NCBI RefSeq assembly: GCF_037095735.1
Contig: NZ_JBAWKD010000008.1
Span: forward strand, 77,251-141,250
DNA length: 64,000 bases
Direction: 5' to 3'
Source: Frigidibacter sp037095735
GTDB taxonomy: Bacteria; Pseudomonadota; Alphaproteobacteria; Rhodobacterales; Rhodobacteraceae
Below the pieces are notes generated by a model. The model had not been told where the DNA came from and did no database searches. It saw nothing but the letters and a program-made list of their open reading frames with translations. Numbering within the stretch: the stretch's first letter is position 1; every line of letters starts with the position of its first letter. The translations under genes and the position numbers were made by a program. Positions 39,329 to 47,746 of this stretch are shown here, piece by piece.

Positions 39329-40648
39329 TCAGCGGTGCTCGCGGCGCAGGCGACGCTCGAGCAGCATCGAATAGCGCGACATGGCGAAGTTGAAGATGAA
39401 GAAGATGGCGCCGACGAAGATGAACGGCTCCCAGTAGATGCCCTTCCACTCGATGGCGGCGCGGACGGCGTCGGTGATGCCCTTCAGCGGGTCGAGAAGA
39501 CCCACGAAGATCACCAGCGTCGTGTCCTTGAACAGGCCGATGAAAGTCGAGACGATCCCGGGGATCGAGATCTTCAGCGCCTGCGGCAGGATGATCAGCC
39601 GCATCGCCTTCCAGTAGTCGAGGCCCAGCGCGTCGGCCGCTTCATACTGCCCGCGCGGCAGCGCCGCGAGGCCGCCGCGGATCACCTCGGCGATATAGGC
39701 CGCGGCGAAGAGCGTCACCATGATCACCACCCGCAGGATGATGTCGAAGTTGGTGCCGGGCGGCAGGAAGTAGTTCAGCAGCAGCGAGGCGGTGAACAGC
39801 AGCGTGATCAGCGGCACGCCGCGGATGAACTCGATGAAGCCCACCGACAGCGCCTTGACCAGCAACATATCCGACCGCCGCCCCAGCGCCAGCAGGATGC
39901 CCATCGGCAGCGACAGCGCGATGGCCGCGACGCCGATGGTGATCGACAGAACGAAGCCGCCGAAGAGGTTCGAGCGCACCTCCTCCATGCCGAAGGGGAT
40001 CACCGATTCCAGCGCGGTCTCGACCGGGCCCGCGAGGAACAGCCAGTAGAGGATCGTCGCCAGCACCGCGAGGATCGGTGCGAGCAGGTTCTGCCCGGCC
40101 TTGGTCAGCGCAGTGAAGACGACATAGCCCAGAACGAAGCCCAGATAGGCCGCGACCGGGAACCAGACCGAGCCCCCCCAGAGCAGCAGGTAGCCGAGGC
40201 CGGGATAGATCACGGTCAGGGCCAGAAGCGCGCGCGGGGCGCCGGGGAACAGCACCGGGGCCAGCGCCGCGAACAGCAGCACCAGCGCCAGCAGCGGCCG
40301 CCAGTAGAGGTAGTCGGGATAGAAGCCGAACAGGAACTGCGTCCAGCGTTCACGGATCACCGCCCAGCAGGCGCCGGTGGCGTCCTGGCCCCAGGTCGAG
40401 GTGATGATCTCGCGGCATTCGGCCAGCGAGTTGGCGTTCCAGACCCCGTGCAGGAACCATGGCAGGAAATGCGTTCCAAGCCACAGGATGATCAGCGCCC
40501 CCAGAACGGTGAGCGCGGTGTTCAGCCAGCCGGCGAACAGGTTCTCGCGCAGCCACTTGACGGCGCCGGTCTGCCCCGAGGGCGGCGCCTGTTGCGGCAG
40601 CATGGTCTCGCGCACATAGGCGACGGTTTCGGCGTGGGTATCGCTCAT
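39329..40648 (-). CDS. bztC: Amino-acid ABC transporter permease (BztC/AapM type)
   Basis: The 439-residue permease is longer than simple HisM-type proteins because extra N-terminal segments precede the transport core, as in BztC and AapM. The core contains 'GFIEFIRGVPLITLLFTASL', 'FAAAYIAEVIRGGLAALPRG' and the coupling helix 'ALGLDYWKAMRLIILPQALK'. It pairs with BztB to form the channel. The start lies 2 nt before the bztB stop region. Confidence 0.94.
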   Translation of the reverse strand: MSDTHAETVAYVRETMLPQQAPPSGQTGAVKWLRENLFAGWLNTALTVLGALIILWLGTHFLPWFLHGVWNANSLAECREIITSTWGQDATGACWAVIRERWTQFLFGFYPDYLYWRPLLALVLLFAALAPVLFPGAPRALLALTVIYPGLGYLLLWGGSVWFPVAAYLGFVLGYVVFTALTKAGQNLLAPILAVLATILYWLFLAGPVETALESVIPFGMEEVRSNLFGGFVLSITIGVAAIALSLPMGILLALGRRSDMLLVKALSVGFIEFIRGVPLITLLFTASLLLNYFLPPGTNFDIILRVVIMVTLFAAAYIAEVIRGGLAALPRGQYEAADALGLDYWKAMRLIILPQALKISIPGIVSTFIGLFKDTTLVIFVGLLDPLKGITDAVRAAIEWKGIYWEPFIFVGAIFFIFNFAMSRYSMLLERRLRREHR

Positions 40649-40649
40649 C

Positions 40650-41924
40650 TCAGCGCTCCTTCAGCCGGACGCGGTTGTTGTAGGCATTCATCACACCCGA
40701 GATCACCAGCGAGATCGCGAGGTAGATGAGCATCATCAAGAGCACGCATTCCAGCTCGCGCCCGGTCTGGTTCAGCGTGATGCCGCCCAGCGTGCCGCGC
40801 AGGTCCATGTAGCCGACGGCGATGGCGAGCGAGGAGTTCTTGGTGATGTTGAGATATTGCGAGATCAGCGGCGGCACGATCACCCGCAGCGCCTGCGGCA
40901 GGATCACCAGGTTCATCGTGCGGTTCGGCCGCATGCCCAGCGCGAAGGCGGCTTCGGTCTGGCCCTTCGAGACCGCGGCGATGCCGGCGCGGACGATCTC
41001 GGCGATGAAGGCGGCGGTGTAGAGCGTCAGCCCCAGCCAGAGCGCCATCAGCGAGTTCGACACCATGATGCCGCCGGCGAAGTTGAAGCCGGCAAGCTCG
41101 GGCAGGCCGAGGTGGAAGCCCAGTGCGATCAGCAGCACGACCGGCGGGACGACCACCAGCGCGAGGCTCTTCCACCAGGTCACCGGGCGCACGCCGGTGG
41201 CGTTCTGGATCGCGGACGCGCGCTTGTTCAGCGCCGAGCGGGCCCAGAGGCCGGCGCCCAGCACAACCAGAAGCGCGATCAGGTCGAGGCTGACATCGAA
41301 GATGCCGAGGCTGATGTCGCCGAGCGAGCGCGAGAACAGCGGTTCCGGGATCGAGGTGCCGCGGTTGGTGATGGCGATCGCGTCGAAGATCATCGAGGCG
41401 GCGGGCGCCTGGCCGGAGGCCTCCATCTCGGGCGTGACGCGGAAGTCGCGGGGCTGGGGCGTGGCGTCGGTGAAGACCGCATAGGCCACGAGGATCCAGA
41501 GCAGCACCGGGATGTTGCGGAAGATCTCGACATACAGGGTCATCAGCCGCGCGATCAGCCAGTTCGACGACAGGCGCAGCACGCCGATGACGATGCCGAT
41601 GATAGTCGCGGCGGCGCAGGCCATGGCCGAGACGAGCAGCGTGTTCAGCAGGCCGACCAGCATCGCACGGGCATGCGAGCTGTCGTTCGTGTACTGCACG
41701 AGCTTCTGGTTGATGTCGTAGCCGGACCGGTTCCAGAGGAAGCCGAAGTTGAAGTCCTTGCCCAGCGTGTGGAGGTTGCGGACGGTGTTGTCCACCAGCC
41801 AGGCAGCCCCGGCCATGAACAGCATCAGCACGATCACCTGAATGGTGATCGAGCGATACCGCGTATCGTAAAGCAGCATGCTCAGCCGAAAGGAAGCCTT
41901 CGGCGGGTTGTCCGCAATCGCCAT
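40650..41924 (-). CDS. bztB: Amino-acid ABC transporter permease (BztB/AapQ type)
   Basis: The 424-residue permease has an N-terminal segment ('SITIQVIVLMLFMAGAAWLV'), a long insertion between early segments as in BztB/AapQ, and the core 'YVEIFRNIPVLLWILVAYAV', 'LGLTLYTAAFIAEIVRAGIA' and 'FALGMRPNRTMNLVILPQAL'. It starts 131 nt after bztA; the gap contains a strong hairpin. Confidence 0.94.
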   Translation of the reverse strand: MAIADNPPKASFRLSMLLYDTRYRSITIQVIVLMLFMAGAAWLVDNTVRNLHTLGKDFNFGFLWNRSGYDINQKLVQYTNDSSHARAMLVGLLNTLLVSAMACAAATIIGIVIGVLRLSSNWLIARLMTLYVEIFRNIPVLLWILVAYAVFTDATPQPRDFRVTPEMEASGQAPAASMIFDAIAITNRGTSIPEPLFSRSLGDISLGIFDVSLDLIALLVVLGAGLWARSALNKRASAIQNATGVRPVTWWKSLALVVVPPVVLLIALGFHLGLPELAGFNFAGGIMVSNSLMALWLGLTLYTAAFIAEIVRAGIAAVSKGQTEAAFALGMRPNRTMNLVILPQALRVIVPPLISQYLNITKNSSLAIAVGYMDLRGTLGGITLNQTGRELECVLLMMLIYLAISLVISGVMNAYNNRVRLKER

Positions 41925-42013
41925 GTGAATATCCCCTGAACCGGGCCCCGGGCGTGCGCCTCATTGATCGGGGTCACTGCCCCTTTGGGTCCGGTGGTCG
42001 CCTGATAAGTGGA

Positions 42014-42037
42014 GAGGGGCGCATCGCTGCGCCCCTC
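42014..42037 (-). other. Intercistronic stem-loop between bztA and bztB
   Basis: A perfect 10-bp stem GAGGGGCGCA/TGCGCCCCTC with a 4-nt loop lies about 19 nt after the bztA stop. No T-run follows on the minus strand, so partial termination or 3'-end protection of the bztA mRNA is more likely than a full stop. Confidence 0.55.
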
Positions 42038-42055
42038 GGGAAGTCCCTCAGCCGT

Positions 42056-43078
42056 TCAGCGGAACGGCGGGGTGTAGAGCAGACCGCCCTGGGTCCACTG
42101 GGCGTTCAGGCCGCGGGCCAGGCCGATCGGGGTCGATTCGCCGATGGTGGCGGCGAAGACTTCGCCGTAGTTGCCGCCGGCGCCGATAATCGCGTTCTTG
42201 CCCCAGGTCTTGTCGAGGCCCAGCATCGCGCCGAGGTTGTCGTCACCCGCGCCGAGCAGGCGGTTGATCTCGGGGTTCTCGGTGCCTTTCGAGAGCTCCT
42301 CGATGTTGGCCGAGGTCACGCCGTATTCTTCCGCGGCGATCAGAGCGTTGAGGCTCCAGCGGACGATGTCCGCCCACTGGTCGTCGCCCTGGCGGACGAG
42401 CGGGCCCAGCGGCTCTTTCGAGATGATTTCCGGCAGGATGACGTAGTCGTCGGGGTTGGCGAAGGCGGCACGGGTGGCAGCCAGGCCCGAGGCGTCGGTG
42501 GTGTAGGCGTCGCAGGCCCCGGCGAGGAACTGCTGTTCACCCTCAGCATTGGTCTCGATCGGGACCGGCTGATAGGTCATGTTGTTGGTCTTGAAGAAGT
42601 CGGCGAGGTTGAGCTCGGTGGTGGTGCCGGTCTGGATGCAGACGGTGGCGCCGTCGAGTTCCTTGGCCGAGGTCACGCCCAGCGACTTCGGAACCATGAA
42701 GCCCTGGCCGTCGTAGTAGTTCACGCCGACGAAGGTGAACTTCAGGTCGGCATCGCGCGAGAAGGTCCAGGTGGTGTTGCGCGACAGGATGTCCACTTCA
42801 CCCGAGGCCAGCGCGGTGAAGCGGGTCTGACCGGTGGTCGGGACATACTTGACCTTGGAGGCGTCGCCGAAGATCGCACCGGCAACCGCCTTGCAGACCG
42901 CGACGTCGAAGCCCGACCAGTTGCCGTTGGCATCGGGGGCAGCGAAGCCCACGAGGCCGGTGTTCACGCCGCAGTTCAGCTCGCCGCGGGCCTTGACGTC
43001 GTCGAGGGTCGCCGCGCCGGCGATACCTGCAACGAGGCCGGCCGCCGTCAGCGTGCCGAGAAATACGGTTTTGTTCAT
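42056..43078 (-). CDS. bztA: Amino-acid ABC transporter substrate-binding protein (BztA/AapJ type)
   Basis: The 340-residue protein has a Sec signal peptide ('MNKTVFLGTLTAAGLVAGIA', cleavage near 'GA-ATLDD'). A family 3 solute-binding fold follows: 'LNCGVNTGLVGFAAPDANGN', 'GFDVAVCKAVAGAIFGDA', 'RNTTWTFSRDADLKFTFVGV' and 'GFMVPKSLGVTSAKELDGAT'. It binds acidic amino acids and their amides in the periplasm. AGGAAGAGG precedes the ATG. The frame is open to 43261 but the signal peptide marks the true start. Confidence 0.95.
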   Translation of the reverse strand: MNKTVFLGTLTAAGLVAGIAGAATLDDVKARGELNCGVNTGLVGFAAPDANGNWSGFDVAVCKAVAGAIFGDASKVKYVPTTGQTRFTALASGEVDILSRNTTWTFSRDADLKFTFVGVNYYDGQGFMVPKSLGVTSAKELDGATVCIQTGTTTELNLADFFKTNNMTYQPVPIETNAEGEQQFLAGACDAYTTDASGLAATRAAFANPDDYVILPEIISKEPLGPLVRQGDDQWADIVRWSLNALIAAEEYGVTSANIEELSKGTENPEINRLLGAGDDNLGAMLGLDKTWGKNAIIGAGGNYGEVFAATIGESTPIGLARGLNAQWTQGGLLYTPPFR

Positions 43079-43176
43079 GCTTACCTCTTCCTGAGTTGCC
43101 ACCCTGATAACAGGGGGAATTCGTTGCTCCCGCCGTCTCCCTCGCGGGGCCTTGAGGTTGATCCTCAATGGCCGAA

Positions 43177-43206
43177 ACATTGGAGCGAATTTGACTGATG
43201 CGTCAA
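43177..43206 (-). promoter_or_regulatory. Candidate bztA promoter
   Basis: TTGACG (43206-43201), an 18-bp spacer and CAATGT (43182-43177) lie about 100 bp before the bztA ATG. Just downstream, TTGAGG and CCTCAA (43152-43168) form an inverted repeat with a 5-nt loop that could be an operator. The -10 match is weak. Confidence 0.35.
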
Positions 43207-43300
43207 GGGCGGATGCCCAGAGCCTGCACAGATGTTCAGCAACCGCCCGCAGACTGGGCAAGCTGCCGCAGCGGCAGCCTATTCCCCTGCCGGTTCCGCC

Positions 43301-44017
43301 TCAGTCGGCGGCGCGGCAGAGCCCAAGAAAGCGCCAGGCGTCGTGGAAAGCCTGTTCGCGCGCCGCGGAAACCGCGTCGGCCTCGTCGTCGCGTCCCCAG
43401 ACCTCGGCCTGGAATTCCTCGTCTAGCCGGGCCGCGGACCAGAGCGCTGCGGGCGCGGCCGCGCCCCCGGCGGCGGCAAGGCCCAGCACCAGCGAGCCAG
43501 AGAGCGCGACGAGGTCATGCAGCGCCGCAAGCTCGAAATCCGAGACGGCGTCGAGCGCCGCATCCAGCCGGGCGAGGCTGTCCGCAGGCTGCGCGACCGG
43601 GACCACGCCCGCGGTCACCACAAGGGGCGCGCCGAGCCGGGTCGCGGCCCAGTCCAGCAGCGGATCCCAGTCGCGGGCCTGGCGCGCGACCAGTTCTGCC
43701 GGCCCCTCGGCCCGGTAGCACAGCAGGTCCGACCCGCCATAGGCCGCGATCATCTCCTGCACTTCGGCGCGGTTGCGGCCGATGGTGTCGATGGCCGAGT
43801 TGGCGGCGCGGGTCACCGGCATGGTCGCGGGGTCGAGCATCTCGCCCTGCGCGTTCCATTCCGCGGCCGCGGCCTCGGCCATGGCGCGGGTCGGAAGCCG
43901 GAAGATGGCCTTCGCCGGGGTCTTCACCGGGCGGCCGTCGAGATGCACGGAATGGCCATCGTCCAGCGCCACGGCGCGGGCCTCGGTCCAGAATCGCTTC
44001 GGCTTCCACTCGGCCAT
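43301..44017 (-). CDS. ATP12-family chaperone
   Basis: The 238-residue protein has the ATP12 opening 'KRFWTEARAVALDDGHSVHL' and 'DGRPVKTPAKAIFRLPTRAM', then 'EWNAQGEMLDPATMPVTRAA' and 'YGGSDLLCYRAEGPAELVAR'. ATP12 proteins bind the F1 ATPase alpha subunit during assembly of ATP synthase. No atp genes are in the window. It is followed 12 nt later on the transcript side by the HAD gene, with which it shares direction. Confidence 0.9.
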   Translation of the reverse strand: MAEWKPKRFWTEARAVALDDGHSVHLDGRPVKTPAKAIFRLPTRAMAEAAAAEWNAQGEMLDPATMPVTRAANSAIDTIGRNRAEVQEMIAAYGGSDLLCYRAEGPAELVARQARDWDPLLDWAATRLGAPLVVTAGVVPVAQPADSLARLDAALDAVSDFELAALHDLVALSGSLVLGLAAAGGAAAPAALWSAARLDEEFQAEVWGRDDEADAVSAAREQAFHDAWRFLGLCRAAD

Positions 44018-44029
44018 CTCCGTTCCCCT

Positions 44030-44695
44030 TCAGTCCTGCGGTCCCAGCAGCGTGTCGATCGCCGCCATGACCTGCGCGTAGTCGCCCACCACCCTGTCGG
44101 CGCCCGCCGCCATCAGCGCCGCGACCGGGTGATAGCCCCAGGCCACGCCCAGCGTGCGCGAGCCGGCGGCGCGGCCCATCTCGATGTCATAGCTGGTGTC
44201 GCCGATCATCACCGCGTCGCGCGGATCGACCCCGGCCTCGTCGCAGGCGGCCAGCACCATCGCCGGATGCGGCTTCGAGGGGTGGTCGTCGGCGGTCTGG
44301 CGGGTGACGAAATGCCCCGAGAGCCCGTGCCCGTCGAGAACGATCCGAAGGCCCCGCCGCGACTTGCCCGTGGCCACGCCCAGCAGGATGTCGTCGCGCG
44401 CGATCAGCGCCTGCAGGCAGTCCATCGCGCCGGGATAGAGCGGCGCCGGACCGTCGGCGACAAGGGTGCCGAAGCTGGCCTTGTAGCCGTCGATCAGGCG
44501 CAGATGCTCGGCCTCGGGCAGGTCGGGGACCAGCCGCGCGAAGGCCTGCGGCAGCGACAGTCCGACGATCGACAGCACCTGCTCGCGCGGCGGGCAGAGA
44601 TGGCCCGCGGCCTCGAAGGCCATGCGCATCGAGCGGTCGATATGGTGCTGGCTGTCGACCAGCGTGCCGTCTACGTCGAAGATGACGAGCTTCAT
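44030..44695 (-). CDS. HAD-superfamily phosphatase (phosphoglycolate-phosphatase-like)
   Basis: The 221-residue HAD protein has motif I 'VIFDVDGTLVDSQHHIDRSM', a helical cap, motif II/III 'LGVATGKSRRGLRIVLDGHG' and motif IV 'AVMIGDTSYDIEMGRAAG'. It belongs to the HAD-IA group close to Gph. The substrate is uncertain; phosphoglycolate is plausible in this taxon. The ATG overlaps the stop of the pseudouridine synthase gene by 4 nt. Confidence 0.88.
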   Translation of the reverse strand: MKLVIFDVDGTLVDSQHHIDRSMRMAFEAAGHLCPPREQVLSIVGLSLPQAFARLVPDLPEAEHLRLIDGYKASFGTLVADGPAPLYPGAMDCLQALIARDDILLGVATGKSRRGLRIVLDGHGLSGHFVTRQTADDHPSKPHPAMVLAACDEAGVDPRDAVMIGDTSYDIEMGRAAGSRTLGVAWGYHPVAALMAAGADRVVGDYAQVMAAIDTLLGPQD

Positions 44696-45753
44696 TGTTC
44701 GTCCGCGAAGGGGTCCTCGGGCACGTCGTTCTCGAACCAGCCCATGGTCTTCCAGGTGCGCTTCATGTGCTCGGGCAAGGGCGCGGTCAGGGTGATGCGC
44801 TTCTTGGTGATCGGGTGGTCGAAGCTGATCGAGCGGGCGTGCAGATGCAGCTTGCGGGAAATGTCGCCGCCGATCTGCGCCCCCCAGCCGTCGCCCATGT
44901 TCTCTTGGCTCGACCCGCCATATTTGCCGTCGCCCGCGATCGGGTGGCCAAGCTCGGCCATATGGGCGCGCAGCTGGTGGGTGCGCCCGGTGATCGGCAC
45001 CAGCGCCACCCAGGAGGCGCGGGTTCCCAGCGCGTCGAGCACCGCGTAATCGGTGGTGGCGCGCTTGGCGCCCTCGGTGTCGTTGACCTTCGAGGGATGG
45101 ATGCAGATCATCTTCTCGCCCTCGCCATGACCGCCCCGCCCCGGCGCCTTCACGAGGCCGTAGCGGATCGTGCCCATGCGCGGGTTCGGCACGCCGGCGA
45201 CGACGGCCCAGTAAATCTTGCGGGTGGTGCGGTCGCGGAACGCCTCGGACAGCGCCCGCGCCACCCGGTCGGTGCGCGCCAGCAGCAGCACGCCCGAGGT
45301 GTCCTTGTCGAGCCGGTGCACCAGCTTCGGCCGGTCCTTGTAGCCGAACATCAAGGCCGGCGTCAGACCGTCGACATGGCGGTGGTCGGACTGGCCCGAG
45401 CCGCCTTGGCTCGGCAGGCCCGCGGGCTTGTTCAGCGCGATGATGTGCTCGTCCTTCCACAGGACGGCGCGCTGGATCATCTCGGCATCCGCCTCCGGGA
45501 TCCGCGGCCCGCTTTCGCGCAGCGCCACGGGCGCCACGGGGCCCGAGGTCGGCAGCGGCGGCACCCGCACCTCCATCCCCGGCGCGACGCGGGTCGCGGC
45601 CTTGGCGCGTGCGCCGTCGACGCGCAGCTGGCCGGTGCGGCACATCTTCTCGACCGCGCCTTGCGTCAGCTGCGGGAACTTCTTCTTCAGCCAGCGGTCG
45701 AGGCGGGCCTCGCCCTCGGCCTCGGTCACGGTCAGCATCTGCACGCCGCTCAT
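44692..45753 (-). CDS. RluC/RluD-family 23S rRNA pseudouridine synthase
   Basis: The 353-residue protein has an N-terminal S4 RNA-binding domain ('ARLDRWLKKKFPQLTQGAVE') and a catalytic domain with 'VLWKDEHIIALNKPAGLPSQ', the active Asp in 'VHRLDKDTSGVLLLARTD' and 'PITGRTHQLRAHMAELGHPI'. It is closest to RluC by layout; the modified uridines cannot be read from sequence. Both ends overlap neighbours (crcB upstream, HAD downstream) by 4 nt. Confidence 0.9.
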   Translation of the reverse strand: MSGVQMLTVTEAEGEARLDRWLKKKFPQLTQGAVEKMCRTGQLRVDGARAKAATRVAPGMEVRVPPLPTSGPVAPVALRESGPRIPEADAEMIQRAVLWKDEHIIALNKPAGLPSQGGSGQSDHRHVDGLTPALMFGYKDRPKLVHRLDKDTSGVLLLARTDRVARALSEAFRDRTTRKIYWAVVAGVPNPRMGTIRYGLVKAPGRGGHGEGEKMICIHPSKVNDTEGAKRATTDYAVLDALGTRASWVALVPITGRTHQLRAHMAELGHPIAGDGKYGGSSQENMGDGWGAQIGGDISRKLHLHARSISFDHPITKKRITLTAPLPEHMKRTWKTMGWFENDVPEDPFADEQ

Positions 45754-46124
45754 CCGACGATCCCCCGTGCTACGGTCAGCCCGACGACCAGCGCCGCCAG
45801 CGAAACGACGACCGACAGGCCCACGTACAGCGCCGCCGCCTCGGGGCGGCCGCCGTTCCAGAGCGTGACGGTGTCGAGCGAAAAGGCCGAAAAGGTGGTG
45901 AACCCGCCCAGCACCCCGGTCATCAGCAGCGGCGCATAGCGGTTGCCCTGCCCCGCCAGCACCACGACCAGGACCCCCATCAGGAACGAGCCGATGACAT
46001 TCACCGTCAGCGTGGCGAAGGGAAAGCCCGGCCCCACAAGGCGCATGACGCCGACATTGGTCATATAGCGCGCCGAGGCGCCGAGGGCGCCGCCGAGCGC
46101 CACCTGGAGAAGGGTCTGGATCAT
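45750..46124 (-). CDS. crcB: Fluoride channel CrcB/FluC
   Basis: The 124-residue protein has four membrane segments and the family motifs 'LGGALGASARYMTNV', 'VNVIGSFLMGVL' and 'GVLGGFTTFSAFSLDT', with the Phe box and the threonine region that line the fluoride pore. It works as a dual-topology dimer exporting fluoride. No fluoride riboswitch is evident upstream. Confidence 0.94.
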   Translation of the reverse strand: MIQTLLQVALGGALGASARYMTNVGVMRLVGPGFPFATLTVNVIGSFLMGVLVVVLAGQGNRYAPLLMTGVLGGFTTFSAFSLDTVTLWNGGRPEAAALYVGLSVVVSLAALVVGLTVARGIVG

Positions 46125-46203
46125 GGGCCTTCTCTCGCGCCGGGCCGCCGGAAAGTCAATCTTCCGGTCGCCTTTGCCGCCCGTGCGGGCCTCAGTCGTG
46201 GCC

Positions 46204-47502
46204 TCAGTCGTGGCGGCGGACGGGCGGGCGGCCGGTCACCCGCTCCCAATGCTCGGCGGCGCGGGCCTCGAAGGTCATGCCGCGGCCGTCGGACTGGTAG
46301 AGCGCACCGCGGCGCAGGGCGGGGGCATAGTCCTGCTCGACCCAGCCGCGGGGGTCGTCATGGGGGAAGCGGTAGCCCTGATGGCCCAGCTTCGCGGCGC
46401 CGGCGTAATGGGTGTCGCGCAGGTGCAGCGGCACCGGTTTCGGCGCCTCGGAGGTGACCATCTGCATCGCAAGACCGATGCCGCGGCAGGCCGAGTTCGA
46501 CTTCGGCGCCAGCGCGATGTGCAGCGCGGCATGGGCCAGCACGATCTGCGCCTCGGGATAGCCGATCTTCTCGACGGCGTGCAGCGCCGCGACCGCGGTC
46601 TGCAGCGCGGTGTTGTCGGCCAGCCCCACGTCCTCGGAGGCATGGATCATGATCCGGCGGGCGATGAAGCGCGGATCCTCGCCGGCATGAACGAGATGCG
46701 CCAGCCAGTAGAGCGTCGCATCCGGGTCCGAGCCGCGCATCGACTTGATCAGGGCAGAGATCGAATCGTAATGCGCATCCCCCGCGCGGTCATGGTTGAC
46801 CGGGGCCGCGGCATAGGCCTCGTCGATCATGGCGTCGGTGATCGCCACCGGCCCGTCATGGCCCACCACGAGGCTTTCCAGCGTGGTCAGCGCCCGCCGC
46901 GCATCGCCGCCAGACCGCCCGGCGATCACCCGCATCTGCGCCGGGGTCAGCGTGGCCGCGGCGCCCTCGTCGCGCAGATGGGCGAGGCCGCGGGCCAGCA
47001 CGCCCTCCATCTCGTCAAGGCTCAGCGGCTCGAGCTTCAGGATCGTCGAGCGCGAGACCAGCGCCGGCGGCAGCGCGTGATAGGGGTTGCCGGTGGTGGC
47101 GCCCATGAAGTCGGCGGTGCCTTCCTCGCAGATCGACAGCAGGTCGTCGGCCTGCGTGGCGCTGAAGCGGTGAACCTCGTCCACGAAGATCAGCAGCGGC
47201 CGGATCCGCGCCTCGTCGGCCAGCTCGCGCAGGTCCTTCACCCCGGCGCGGGTGGCATGCAGGGGCCGGAACTCCTTGCCCATCATCGCCCCCACCGCCC
47301 GCGCGATCGAGGTCTTGCCCACCCCCGGCGGCCCGTAGAGGATCACGCTCCCCAGCCGCCCGGCCGCGATCCGGCGGCGCAGGACCGAACCGGGCTTGAG
47401 GATGCCCTCCTGCCCGAAGACATCGTCGAGCGTGCGCGGCCGCAGCGCCGCCGCCAGCGGTGCCTTGCCCTGACGCGGGGCGCTATCGAAGAGATCGGAC
47501 AT
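46204..47502 (-). CDS. rarA: Replication-associated recombination protein A (RarA/MgsA)
   Basis: The 432-residue AAA+ protein has Walker A 'LYGPPGVGKTSIARAVG', Walker B 'LLIFVDEVHRFSATQAD', sensor 1 'MGATTGNPYHAL' and arginine-finger region 'GRSGGDARRALTTLES'. The RarA C-terminal domain follows ('LIKSMRGSDPDATLYWLAHL', 'IMIHASEDVGLADNTALQTA'). It acts at stalled replication forks. The ATG at 47502 begins 'MSDLFDSAP'; an upstream start at 47574 is unlikely. It is first in the rarA-crcB-rluC-HAD-ATP12 string. Confidence 0.95.
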   Translation of the reverse strand: MSDLFDSAPRQGKAPLAAALRPRTLDDVFGQEGILKPGSVLRRRIAAGRLGSVILYGPPGVGKTSIARAVGAMMGKEFRPLHATRAGVKDLRELADEARIRPLLIFVDEVHRFSATQADDLLSICEEGTADFMGATTGNPYHALPPALVSRSTILKLEPLSLDEMEGVLARGLAHLRDEGAAATLTPAQMRVIAGRSGGDARRALTTLESLVVGHDGPVAITDAMIDEAYAAAPVNHDRAGDAHYDSISALIKSMRGSDPDATLYWLAHLVHAGEDPRFIARRIMIHASEDVGLADNTALQTAVAALHAVEKIGYPEAQIVLAHAALHIALAPKSNSACRGIGLAMQMVTSEAPKPVPLHLRDTHYAGAAKLGHQGYRFPHDDPRGWVEQDYAPALRRGALYQSDGRGMTFEARAAEHWERVTGRPPVRRHD

Positions 47503-47589
47503 GGTAACGCCTCCGGGCCGGGCGGACGGTGCCGCGCGCCCCGCAGACCTATGCGACAGGCCGCGCCCGTTCAATCCGCCGCGCCGCCC

Positions 47590-47666
47590 CCCTGCCCCTT
47601 CTCATCGGCCCAAATATCCCGGGGGAGACGCGGCGCAGCCGCGGCGGGGGCAGAGCCCCCCCCCCC
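47590..47666 (+). repeat. Dispersed GC-rich extragenic repeat, copy 2
   Basis: CTGCCCCTTCTCATCGGCCC, then AAATATCCCGGGGG, matches copy 1 at 38415-38470. The middle is replaced by a GC-rich insert that is itself a palindrome (GCGGCGCAGCCGC), and the end is GGGGGCAGAGCCCCC. It lies between rarA and the rplQ terminator. Confidence 0.55.
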
Positions 47667-47681
47667 TTTCTTCCGCGCGCG

Positions 47682-47714
47682 AAAGAAAAAGGGCCCCGCC
47701 AGACGGCGGAGCCC
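47682..47714 (-). terminator. Terminator of the alpha operon after rplQ
   Basis: On the minus strand a 10-bp stem (47714-47705 with 47700-47691, 4-nt loop, one G-T pair) is followed by TTTTTCTTTC. This is the strongest intrinsic terminator in the window and closes the rpsM-rpsK-rpoA-rplQ unit. Confidence 0.85.
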
Positions 47715-47746
47715 CGAAATCGGCGCGGATCCGTGGACCCGAAGGA

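Noticed and set aside
45750..46203. A fluoride riboswitch before crcB
   Set aside because: The 79-bp gap upstream of crcB lacks the GGCGAUGGnGUUCGCC-like core and pseudoknot partner expected of that class.
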